DNA from: an uncultured Clostridia bacterium
GTDB taxonomy: Bacteria > Bacillota > Clostridia > Christensenellales > Borkfalkiaceae
Assembly: GCA_934254725.1 (NCBI GenBank)
Contig: CAKQLR010000052.1
Location: 1 to 13,162, forward strand
Direction: 5' to 3'
Length of the DNA stretch: 13,162 bases
The translations under genes were made by a program, and so were the position numbers. Positions 5,995 through 13,162 of the stretch are shown here, piece after piece. Each line of letters starts with the position of its first letter. Within the stretch, counting starts at the first letter, position 1. A model generated the notes under the pieces. That model did not search any database. It was not told the origin of the DNA and was given only the letters and a program-made list of their open reading frames with translations.

Positions 5995-8403
5995 ATGAAA
6001 AAAGATATGGTATTCGGTTGGTGGCCTAACGGTTTTAACGGGAATGAAAAAGAATGGATTTCGATTTATTCTTCGGACTATGCCGCTCGAACGGAAGGCA
6101 AGGAGTTAAACGAGTTTTATAATATTCAAACGCCCGTTTACGCTACTTCCGTACGCCCGTACGAAGCGAAACTCGGGGAAATTTCAGTTTTTGAAAAACA
6201 ATCGGTGAATTTCTCTTTCGATTTGACTGTTAACGGCAAGAAATTTAAAAGAGTAAACGTTCTCGATAAACACAGTCCTTCGCGTCTCATAGACTCATGC
6301 CCCGTTTGCGTAAGAAAAGATATCTTAAGCCTTGATTTCGATTGTTCTGTTTACGGGTGTCTCGAGTTTTCTTTTTTTAAGAGATATTTTGTAATAAAAA
6401 CAGATTTAATCAGCGAAAACGATTGTTCCGCAAAGGGTAGATTTACGTTGAAGTGCGATAAAGTATTGCATAAAAAAGCACGTGCGGCGCTTGCCTGCAT
6501 AGGTGGGAGCCTTTTCGGAATCTATCCGTTGAATGCGGAAGATATTGTTTGCGATGGCGAGAATATATCGATTTCTTCTTCGATTGAATTAGAGGCGAAT
6601 ACATATAAGGGTTTTTCCGTTGCGGTTGTTCCGATAGAAAAAGAAGCCGATTTCAAAGAGAACAAATTTAAGCTGATAGAGGAACTTGTTCTTTCCTGCG
6701 AGGAAATTTTCCCCGGAAAAAAGCCGCACGACATTGTTTACGACAAAGACTACGGTTATATAAAAGTAAACGCCAGCGGGACTTTTTCTTACGATTATAG
6801 TTTGTTGAAAGAAAAAACTAATCGCGCCAAGCTTGACAGGCTTGTGTTTTCGTTGAAAAACAACGCAAAAGAGTCGGTAGATACGGTTTTGGTTTTCGAG
6901 CGTAACTCAGACGACGATTTTAATCCCACGGGTATGTGCCCGGTTATAAGAAGTTGCAAAAGCGGGCGCCCGACCGGCATTCCCATTTACAGAACTAATA
7001 ACTGGCATTGTTTCGACGAAAATGAAAAAAGCCCGTTTTTCGCAAAAAAAACGGACCTTAGAAGAAAAAATCTCGGCATCTGGTATAAAGCTTTTACCGA
7101 AGCGGAGGTCCCTGCCAAGGGAGAATATAAACACGAGTATACGTGCACTTACGCGGAGTGGGGAAACGCTTATGCCGTGTCGCATGCGCAGCTTTGTCTT
7201 ATCGGGTACGCGGGCAATCAGCTCTGGGATCAATCCGCTCTCGGTTGTTTCGGCGAAACTATTTGCTATGACCCGGACGTGAATCTCGGCAGAAGCATGA
7301 TTGACGATGTTCGTCCGTTCCTCACCGATTGCGGCGAAAAGTATAACTGGGGTGGCAATATAGGCGGCGGAGAGTTTTTAGAGTATAGAAAAGACGGAAG
7401 ATTTTTAAGGCTTAAAAACGTAAAGACGATTTACGAAGAGCAAGGTCCGAATATGACGGACGTGATATACACGGGCGAAAGTTGGGATGATGCGATAAAA
7501 GCGGAAATCAATATTCGTATGGGAAGAACGGATGACATCCCTCGCATTTACTATAAGCTTAAGTATGAGTTTTTAAAAGACGTAGAAGCCGATACGTTAT
7601 TCTTATTCCGCATGGGTGCCGCAAATTATGCCAACGGAAAGTTTGAAAAACTTGCGTTCGGAACGGATAACGGGGTGATAGAGAATGGAGACGGACTGTC
7701 GTTTGTCGGTAAAAAAATAGCCGTTAATGCGCAAAATACGTGGGTTATGTACTATAAAAACGACAGCGAAAACGAATATGGCTCGGAACAATTTATAATA
7801 AGGGAATATAAAGCCGTAATAAACGGAGAGGAAAAAGAATATCCGTGCGTGGAAATAACAGAGACAAATGACAGAGTTCGGCAGCCGAGCGCCGCGATAA
7901 CTTTCGGCACTAATCGAATAAAAAGGGGGAGTTATGCCGAAATTTTGCTGGAATACGATATTCTGCCCGACCGAGCGGATAAATATTACGGCGAAAGCGA
8001 GTACATGCTTTTAAATCGCGATTATATCGGTACCGCGAACGCCGGGGTTATTCAGGCGAAAGAAAACGTCCTGAGTTTAAAGACTTTAAAAGGTGAACAA
8101 AAAAACGTATATCCCCCCGAAATCGCAGCGGAATCGAGTAAAAACGGTTCGGAAGCGCTATTTGTTCTTTCAGGCGGAGCAGGCTATACTCCGATTGTTA
8201 TCGACGGAGCGGACAGCAGTGACGGGTACGCTTTATTCGAGGTGAAAGGGAATGACGAGATAATGGTGGATCAATCAAAGTACGGCAACGATTTCTGGCA
8301 GTGCTCGAAAAAGCAAAACGGTCGTTACAGATTTGTTTATAACGTGAAAAACGGAGGGAACAGGATTTGGAGATTCGGGAGAATGAGTAAAAATGAAGAA
8401 TAA
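5995..8403 (+). CDS. Large cytoplasmic protein of unknown function in a sugar-uptake operon
   Basis: This 802-residue protein has no signal peptide, no membrane segment and many cysteines, so it should be cytoplasmic. The composition and spacing suggest repeated beta-sandwich domains rather than a (beta/alpha)8 barrel: about 1-240, 250-390 and 395-690, with a small C-terminal domain. The most conserved-looking core is 386-460, rich in Trp and acidic residues (E388, W389, H397, W411, D412, E421, D426, D428, D437, D438, W452, E460); it includes GNQLWDQSALGCFGETICYD and NWGGNIGGGEFL. I have the impression of similar segments in uncharacterised proteins of other glycan-degrading bacteria, but recall no function. 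Position as first gene before two permeases suggests it acts on the imported sugar, perhaps as an unclassified glycosidase, lyase or epimerase. Its end overlaps the next gene by 11 bases. Confidence 0.85.
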   Translation: MKKDMVFGWWPNGFNGNEKEWISIYSSDYAARTEGKELNEFYNIQTPVYATSVRPYEAKLGEISVFEKQSVNFSFDLTVNGKKFKRVNVLDKHSPSRLIDSCPVCVRKDILSLDFDCSVYGCLEFSFFKRYFVIKTDLISENDCSAKGRFTLKCDKVLHKKARAALACIGGSLFGIYPLNAEDIVCDGENISISSSIELEANTYKGFSVAVVPIEKEADFKENKFKLIEELVLSCEEIFPGKKPHDIVYDKDYGYIKVNASGTFSYDYSLLKEKTNRAKLDRLVFSLKNNAKESVDTVLVFERNSDDDFNPTGMCPVIRSCKSGRPTGIPIYRTNNWHCFDENEKSPFFAKKTDLRRKNLGIWYKAFTEAEVPAKGEYKHEYTCTYAEWGNAYAVSHAQLCLIGYAGNQLWDQSALGCFGETICYDPDVNLGRSMIDDVRPFLTDCGEKYNWGGNIGGGEFLEYRKDGRFLRLKNVKTIYEEQGPNMTDVIYTGESWDDAIKAEINIRMGRTDDIPRIYYKLKYEFLKDVEADTLFLFRMGAANYANGKFEKLAFGTDNGVIENGDGLSFVGKKIAVNAQNTWVMYYKNDSENEYGSEQFIIREYKAVINGEEKEYPCVEITETNDRVRQPSAAITFGTNRIKRGSYAEILLEYDILPDRADKYYGESEYMLLNRDYIGTANAGVIQAKENVLSLKTLKGEQKNVYPPEIAAESSKNGSEALFVLSGGAGYTPIVIDGADSSDGYALFEVKGNDEIMVDQSKYGNDFWQCSKKQNGRYRFVYNVKNGGNRIWRFGRMSKNEE

Positions 8404-8434
8404 GTCTCTTTGCATGAAAAATAAAGCTCTTTGC
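8393..8434 (+). repeat. Tandem 21-base duplication at the permease start
   Basis: Units 8393-8413 and 8414-8434 match at 18 of 21 bases and both begin with ATG and end with CTTTGC. The copy boundary coincides with codons, so the duplication adds seven residues without shifting frame. Confidence 0.85.
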
Positions 8435-9349
8435 GTTCAGAAGAAGAAAGGGCAACTATTCAAAAAGACGGACAGACAACTTTTTTTGTTGTGTTTCCCC
8501 GCAATCATAAAAGTTTTTGTCTTTTCGTTCGTTCCGATGTTATGGTTTTTGATAGCGTTTGAAAACTTCATTCCGAGGAGGGGTATTTTCGGAAGCCCCT
8601 GGACGGGGTTCGAAAACCTGAGAATCTTATGGCAGTCGGAACTCCCGAAACTGCTCGGTAACGCCATCATACTTCAACTCGGGAATATGATATTCCCGCT
8701 TATAGTTTCTTTGCTTCTCGGGCTGCTTCTTTTTGAAATAACAAGCAAGGTTAAACAGAAAATTTTTCAGACGATAATGTTTTTCCCGTATTTTATTTCG
8801 TGGTCGCTTGTGGGGGCTATCGTGTCGTCGGTTATAGGCGATAAAGGGTTGCTTACGGGAATTATAGAGAAAATGACGGGTGAGCGAGTTGCCTTTTACG
8901 AAATGCCTCAATACTGGCGGTTTATTCTCGTTTTTATGAACGTGTGGAAAAGCGCCGGCGTATCGGCGGTGCTCTATTATGCGATTTTAATAGGTTCGGA
9001 TAAAAGCGTTTATGAAGCTGCGGATCTGGACGGTGCAAACAGATGGAAAAAGATTTTATACATAAGCTTGCCGCAATTAAAATTGATGATTATGCTTGGC
9101 ATAATAATGGGCTCGGCAAACCTTATCCGCACGGATTTTTCCTGGATCTATTATGTTTCGAATAACAGAAGCGAATTGTACGAGGTCACCGAGACCATAG
9201 AAGTATTTATGTTCAACGCTCTCAGGAAAGACAACAATTACTGCATAGGAACAGCCGTCGGATTATTTCAATCGGTTATCGGTCTTGTTCTTACGGTGGG
9301 CGCGAATTTCATAAGCAAAAAAATATCGCCCGAATCGACATTGTTTTAG
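8393..9349 (+). CDS. Sugar ABC transporter permease, LplB/MalF-like
   Basis: This 318-residue protein has about six membrane helices, beginning near 33-55 (FPAIIKVFVFSFVPMLWFLI), and a canonical EAA loop at 208-230 (EAADLDGANRWKKILYISLP). The EAA loop is the cytoplasmic contact with the ATPase. It belongs to the MalF/UgpA group of carbohydrate importers and pairs with the next gene. ATG 8393 overlaps the stop of the 802-aa gene, implying translational coupling; GGGAG lies about 13 bases upstream. The N-terminus contains a seven-residue tandem repeat, MKNKSLC then MKNKALC, so translation could also begin at the second ATG (8414). The rest of the protein is of normal family length. Confidence 0.93.
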   Translation: MKNKSLCMKNKALCVQKKKGQLFKKTDRQLFLLCFPAIIKVFVFSFVPMLWFLIAFENFIPRRGIFGSPWTGFENLRILWQSELPKLLGNAIILQLGNMIFPLIVSLLLGLLLFEITSKVKQKIFQTIMFFPYFISWSLVGAIVSSVIGDKGLLTGIIEKMTGERVAFYEMPQYWRFILVFMNVWKSAGVSAVLYYAILIGSDKSVYEAADLDGANRWKKILYISLPQLKLMIMLGIIMGSANLIRTDFSWIYYVSNNRSELYEVTETIEVFMFNALRKDNNYCIGTAVGLFQSVIGLVLTVGANFISKKISPESTLF

Positions 9350-9357
9350 AGGCATAT

Positions 9358-10254
9358 ATGAAAAAAAGAACTGCATTAACAGAAAAAATGACGGTCGGCG
9401 AAGGTATTTTGATATATACTCCCGTTATATTATTCGTGATTATGTGTTTGGTTCCGTTTGTCGTGTTGATTTCGTCGTCGTTTACGGATAGCGACTATTT
9501 GAAATATAACGGAGCCACGCTTATCCCGCACGGGTTTACCCTCGCCGCATATAAAACGGTATTTTTGAGACCTTCCGAGATACTGACGGCGTACGGGGTT
9601 TCGATTTTTGTAACGGTTGTAGGTACTGTGCTGAATGTTTTACTTTCCGTAATGGTGGCGTACCCGATTTCGCGGTTAAACTTTCGTTTTAATAAGGCGG
9701 TATCGCTGTACTTTTACATATCTATGATATTCAACGCGGGGCTTATTCCCACGTACATAGTACTCCAAAAATTAAATTTAATTGATACGATATGGGTAAT
9801 GATATTCCCGCCGCTCGTAATAGTGGGTTACATATTTACTCTTAAAGTCTTTTTTGTGGCGGTTCCGGACGGAATTGTGGAGTCTGCCCGCATTGACGGA
9901 GCAAGCGAAGGCAGAATACTCTTTCAGATTGCCGTTCCGCTTGTAAAACCGGGTATAGCAACCATTGCTTTCTATACGGTGTTGTTTTACTGGAATGACC
10001 CCAATATGGCGCTTTACTATACGATGAAAACGGAACTTACCCCCATAGCTTTGTATATGACGCGTATTTCTAATTATATCGAGGCGATAAAATGGGCAAA
10101 GCAACAGGGCACGTTCGTCGTGGATTTTGAAGTTCCGGAAGATTCTATAATTTATGCGACAGCTATCGTAACGAGCGGACCTATGCTGTTTGTTTTCTCG
10201 TTGTTCCAGAAGTATTTCGTTCAAGGTCTTACTTCGGGCGGAGTTAAAGGCTGA
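9358..10254 (+). CDS. Sugar ABC transporter permease, LplC/YtcP/MalG-like
   Basis: This 298-residue protein has six predicted membrane helices and the EAA loop at 175-198 (ESARIDGASEGRILFQIAVP). The opening helix with FVIMCLVPFVVLISSSF and the following FTLAAYKTVF are typical of the MalG/YtcP group, which forms a heterodimer with the LplB-like subunit. It starts 8 bases after the previous gene, with AGAGG overlapping that gene's stop codon. No ATPase gene is in the window; members of this class usually share one MsmX/UgpC-type ATPase encoded elsewhere. Substrates of characterised relatives are oligosaccharides such as pectin fragments; here the substrate is unknown. Confidence 0.93.
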   Translation: MKKRTALTEKMTVGEGILIYTPVILFVIMCLVPFVVLISSSFTDSDYLKYNGATLIPHGFTLAAYKTVFLRPSEILTAYGVSIFVTVVGTVLNVLLSVMVAYPISRLNFRFNKAVSLYFYISMIFNAGLIPTYIVLQKLNLIDTIWVMIFPPLVIVGYIFTLKVFFVAVPDGIVESARIDGASEGRILFQIAVPLVKPGIATIAFYTVLFYWNDPNMALYYTMKTELTPIALYMTRISNYIEAIKWAKQQGTFVVDFEVPEDSIIYATAIVTSGPMLFVFSLFQKYFVQGLTSGGVKG

Positions 10255-10286
10255 TTAAAGGTAAAGGAAGCGTTGTTTATCGGCTT

Positions 10287-10354
10287 GGTTTTTGCATGGC
10301 AAACGACCGAAATTTTGCCGAACGCACATAAGGGAGTTTAACACTGCAAAAACC
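10287..10354 (+). promoter_or_regulatory. Structured intercistronic region between permease and binding-protein genes
   Basis: GGTTTTTGCA (10287-10296) pairs perfectly with TGCAAAAACC (10345-10354). Inside that loop GGCAAA (10298-10303) pairs with TTTGCC (10314-10319). No T run follows, so this is not a terminator. It sits in the only long gap of the operon (184 bases). Such structures often set mRNA ends that let a binding protein be made in excess. Function is inferred. Confidence 0.45.
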
Positions 10355-10438
10355 GATTTATTGCCGCAAAAATAATTAGTAATGAAGAATGAAATCCATA
10401 TTAAAAAATAAATTGTATAAAAACAAGGAGGAGAAATA

Positions 10439-12016
10439 ATGAAAAAACTAATCAGTCTATTGTTTGCGGTTGTGCTTGTTTTCACTTTTGCAAGTTGCAA
10501 CACGGGTGAACTCGAGGAGGATTTCACGGATAACGGAGAACAGTATGAAATAGTGTTCTATACTCCGATGGGTGGAACTTTTACGGGTTTTGAAAAAGTT
10601 CAGAACGCGATAAATCAATATTTACCGACGGTTCTGCCGGCAACCACTCTCAAAATGATGCCGATTGCCTGGTTTGAATACACCGGTAAATTAAGCCCGA
10701 TTATCGGGGCGAGTTCTTCGTTTGACATATGTTTTACTTCCCCCGATATAAACAATTACCTTTCTAATGTCGGCAGAGAGGCATTTTATCCCGTCGATAA
10801 GCTTATGGATAAATTCGCGCCGCAAACGAAAGCAATGTTTAATGCGGATTTGTGGGAATGCGCAAAAGTTAAGGGAAAGACCTATGCCGTTCTCAATAAC
10901 CAGATTTTACCGCGAACCGCTTCCGCATGTATTTCGGATACGAATAAGTTTAACGCTTTCTTAGCCGAAAAATTCGGTGCAAATGTGGATAAAGAAAACG
11001 TTTATACGAGGATTTCTTCATCGCTCGGAAACGGATACGATTATTATTCCCTTATAGAGGATTATGCAAATTACCTTTCTAAAAACAACCTTGGTAAAGG
11101 TGTAAACGGAAAGGGGATTGTTTCGGGTATAAATCCGGCTTCGACAATGCAGACATGGTACGGTTTTGACGATTTAGGTACAGGCGCGGCTACTCCCGGC
11201 GTGGTGAGAGTAAAAGATAACTCCGCTACCGTAATAGATCAATATGAAAGCGCGGAATTCGATTATATGATCAACAAAATAATCGAATGGCGTCAGTCCG
11301 GGTTGATACCCGCCGATATAGCAAACAGGGGAAACAATTCCCTTGACCTTGACGTTACGAATTCGTCTACGTGGAAACCGGGAGATATGCGTCTGATGGA
11401 TAAAGCAAAAAACATATACGCAGAGCCCGTTCGTTTGGGCGATCCCGTGTATTACAACGCATTCGTTACGGGAACCATGTTGGCGATATCTTCCACTTCC
11501 AAAAATCCCGCACGCGCCATGAAGTTTATAGAACTTCTTCATACCGACGAAAAACTTCATAACCTTCTCGTATTCGGAATAGAGGGAGAGGATTACGAAA
11601 AATCCGACGTGCCCGGTAAAGTAAAGGTAAACCCGACGTCGAACTACGTGAATTCCGAAATGGGTTGGGCTTACGGCAATCAGTTCTTATCGATGATAAA
11701 GGATACCCAAAACGAGAACGTCTGGTCGGAAACCCAGATAGTAAACGATACGGCTTACATATCCGGCGTTATAGGTTTTTCGTTCGACCCTACGCCCGTA
11801 CAGGCGGAAATTGCGGCTTGCAATGCTGTTTATAACAGATATTTCGATTCTTCGCAGATGAGCGGTCTTTGCCGTGCGGATACAAAACAAGGGGACAAAG
11901 AAGCAAATCTTGCTCAGCTTGCGGAATTTAAATCCAGAATGAAAAACGCGGGAAGCCAAAAGATTATAGAAGAAAAACAGCGTCAGCTTAACGAATGGTT
12001 AAAAAATAAAAAGTGA
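10439..12016 (+). CDS. Extracellular solute-binding lipoprotein (LplA-like, DUF3502-type C-terminus)
   Basis: This 525-residue protein has a lipoprotein signal, MKKLISLLFAVVLVFTFASC, with the acylated cysteine at position 20. The family-1 solute-binding fold covers about 35-440, and a DUF3502-like tail about 445-522, with GFSFDPTPVQAEIAA and EKQRQLNEWL as landmarks. Lpl-type proteins of this length capture oligosaccharides on the outer face of the membrane for the permease pair encoded just upstream. The ribosome site AAGGAGG, 7 bases before ATG 10439, is the strongest in the window and fits a highly made binding protein. Unusually for such operons it follows the permeases. The next gene starts 37 bases later, with no terminator between. 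Confidence 0.93.
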   Translation: MKKLISLLFAVVLVFTFASCNTGELEEDFTDNGEQYEIVFYTPMGGTFTGFEKVQNAINQYLPTVLPATTLKMMPIAWFEYTGKLSPIIGASSSFDICFTSPDINNYLSNVGREAFYPVDKLMDKFAPQTKAMFNADLWECAKVKGKTYAVLNNQILPRTASACISDTNKFNAFLAEKFGANVDKENVYTRISSSLGNGYDYYSLIEDYANYLSKNNLGKGVNGKGIVSGINPASTMQTWYGFDDLGTGAATPGVVRVKDNSATVIDQYESAEFDYMINKIIEWRQSGLIPADIANRGNNSLDLDVTNSSTWKPGDMRLMDKAKNIYAEPVRLGDPVYYNAFVTGTMLAISSTSKNPARAMKFIELLHTDEKLHNLLVFGIEGEDYEKSDVPGKVKVNPTSNYVNSEMGWAYGNQFLSMIKDTQNENVWSETQIVNDTAYISGVIGFSFDPTPVQAEIAACNAVYNRYFDSSQMSGLCRADTKQGDKEANLAQLAEFKSRMKNAGSQKIIEEKQRQLNEWLKNKK

Positions 12017-12053
12017 AATACATTTTTCAAATAATAACTTAAAAGGAGAAAAA

Positions 12054-13162
12054 ATGATGAAAAGAAAATTACTTGTATTACTTCTTGCATTGACATTTTT
12101 AACCGGTGTCGCATTTGCCGGTACGTCTTTTGCGGAAAACGGAGCTGACGAAAGCGCTGCTGCGCAAAACGTGCTTTTGGAAGGCGGGTTTGAAAACGCT
12201 TCGGCAATTCATTCGAACCAGTATCCTGCAGAAGGTCACTGGAGCGTTGAGATGAATACGGCAACCGTTTCTTTGAGTGAAGATGTGAAGTATGAAGGCA
12301 ATACTTCTTTGAAAGTGGAACAGCAGGATGGCGTTATATTGCAAAGAATATATTTTCCGAACGGGATAACGACGATTCCCTCCGACGCTACGCTTAAAAC
12401 GGGAACGAAGTACACGATGAAAATGTATGCGAAGTCCGAAACGGCTTGCACCATGTATATGGTTTTACGCCATCAAATCAACTATAATGGCGGAAGCGCA
12501 TGGGATTTATGGAATAACACCACGTTCGGCGTCGATTTAAGCGCAGGCGGCGATTGGACGGAAATAACTTCAACTTTTATTTACACGTTGGAAGAAAACG
12601 TTTTCCGCCTCTGGTGGAATAAAGAACAAACCGAAGAACCAAGCACGGTATATGAAAACGTTACGGGATTATACGGTTTCAGCTTCGGTTTCACCGCTAA
12701 CGTGCCTACAATTTATTATGTAGATAATTGCTCGGTTACTTATTTGCCCGAAGGCGGAAGTGCCGAAGAGCCTGAACCCGAAGAAGATGAAAGCGTTTAT
12801 ATCGTAAACGAAAAATTCGAGGGGGATAATCCTATATCCGCGGAGAGTGAATCGAAAGAAGGGAACTTCTATTCGCTCAGCGAAAACATTCCTCTTGCGA
12901 TAGAAGAGGGCGCAGGCTTGAACGACAGTAAAGCCATAACGGTTATTTACGGCGGTAAGGAAGTAACTGGTGATTTTTCCACTGCGGTCATGAACGGTTT
13001 CCGTTACGTTGCGTATGACTCCAAAACTACAAAGGGGAACATTACCGTAGGCAATGCTTATAAGTTTATGTATAGCTGGAAGAGTTTTACTTCGGGGAAA
13101 GACGCTTCCGTGGGGCTTGACGCGATAATTCATCTTGACGGAGTGCAGGCAAGATCCATAAC
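12054..13162 (+). CDS. Secreted protein with carbohydrate-binding-like modules (3' end outside window)
   Basis: The first 369 codons are present and open to the window edge. ATG 12054 follows AAAAGGAG at a good distance. Residues 1-27 form a signal peptide (MMKRKLLVLLLALTFLTGVAFA, cleavage after AFA or SFA) without a lipobox, so the product is exported. Residues about 40-232 look like a CBM_4_9-type beta-sandwich: LLEGGFENA at the start, KYTMKMYAKSE at 119-129, DWTEITSTF at 167-175 and IYYVDNCSVTY at 220-230. An acidic linker (GSAEEPEPEEDE) leads to a second module that starts with the similar VNEKFEGDN (251-259) and is cut off. Such modules bind polysaccharide on larger extracellular enzymes or surface proteins; a catalytic domain may lie beyond the window. 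It is co-transcribed with the binding protein. Confidence 0.85.
   Translation, partial: MMKRKLLVLLLALTFLTGVAFAGTSFAENGADESAAAQNVLLEGGFENASAIHSNQYPAEGHWSVEMNTATVSLSEDVKYEGNTSLKVEQQDGVILQRIYFPNGITTIPSDATLKTGTKYTMKMYAKSETACTMYMVLRHQINYNGGSAWDLWNNTTFGVDLSAGGDWTEITSTFIYTLEENVFRLWWNKEQTEEPSTVYENVTGLYGFSFGFTANVPTIYYVDNCSVTYLPEGGSAEEPEPEEDESVYIVNEKFEGDNPISAESESKEGNFYSLSENIPLAIEEGAGLNDSKAITVIYGGKEVTGDFSTAVMNGFRYVAYDSKTTKGNITVGNAYKFMYSWKSFTSGKDASVGLDAIIHLDGVQARSI

Noticed and set aside
9778..10224. 148-codon frame antisense to the second permease gene
   Set aside because: It is the mirror of a confident membrane-protein gene, has no ribosome site and has low-quality composition.
12186..12199. Catabolite-response-like sequence (GAAAACGCT)
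   Set aside because: It lies inside the coding region of the module protein and matches only part of the consensus.
12669..13133. 154-codon frame antisense to the secreted module protein
   Set aside because: The plus-strand frame has a signal peptide, ribosome site and recognisable module motifs, so this is its shadow.
1..13162. CRISPR array, tRNA or rRNA genes, phage structural genes
   Set aside because: No regularly spaced repeats, cloverleaf-type sequence or rRNA-like blocks were seen on either strand.

Overview
The window looks like a chromosomal segment of a low-to-moderate GC Gram-positive bacterium, most likely a gut-type member of the Clostridia (Bacillota). The reasons are strong AGGAGG-type ribosome sites, consensus TTGACA/TATAAT promoters, an Lpl/Ytc-type sugar ABC transporter with a lipoprotein binding protein and a DUF3502-like tail, and a GntR/LacI hybrid regulator. 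The taxonomic placement is inference from sequence style only.

Region 1 (1-1298) is a gene boundary and a scar. It starts with the 3' end of an AAA-type ATPase of the DUF4143 group. About 830 bases without an intact gene follow. They hold a good terminator hairpin, a stop-free stretch with no start codon, a probable relic of a BRO-N/DinD-like gene, and a clearly recognisable decayed second copy of the DUF4143 3' end. That relic runs into the stop codon of the convergent gene downstream.

Region 2 (1299-5545) holds two divergent or convergent regulatory units. A Gfo/Idh/MocA-family oxidoreductase and an EamA/DMT-type permease form a leftward operon. It is divergent from an AraC-family regulator across a compact 149-base region with two near-perfect promoters and a repeated 9-mer. 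The AraC gene converges (6-base gap) on a GntR-HTH/LacI-sensor hybrid repressor. Both regulator genes appear to have almost leaderless mRNAs.

Region 3 (5546-13162) starts with a 449-base intergenic stretch containing a 211-base element with perfect 15-base terminal inverted repeats, a strong terminator and a consensus promoter. A rightward operon follows: an 802-residue cytoplasmic protein of unrecognised function, two sugar-type ABC permeases (the first overlapping the 802-aa gene), a lipoprotein solute-binding protein behind a structured intercistronic region, and a secreted protein with carbohydrate-binding-like modules that runs off the right edge. There is no ATPase gene, as is usual for this transporter class, which borrows a shared MsmX-type ATPase.

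The simplest reading is a carbohydrate uptake-and-use locus. A secreted module protein meets the glycan, the lipoprotein and permeases import an oligosaccharide, and the 802-aa protein and possibly the oxidoreductase process it. The two regulators would control the flanking operons. The substrate cannot be deduced. The 802-aa protein is the best candidate for something undescribed.
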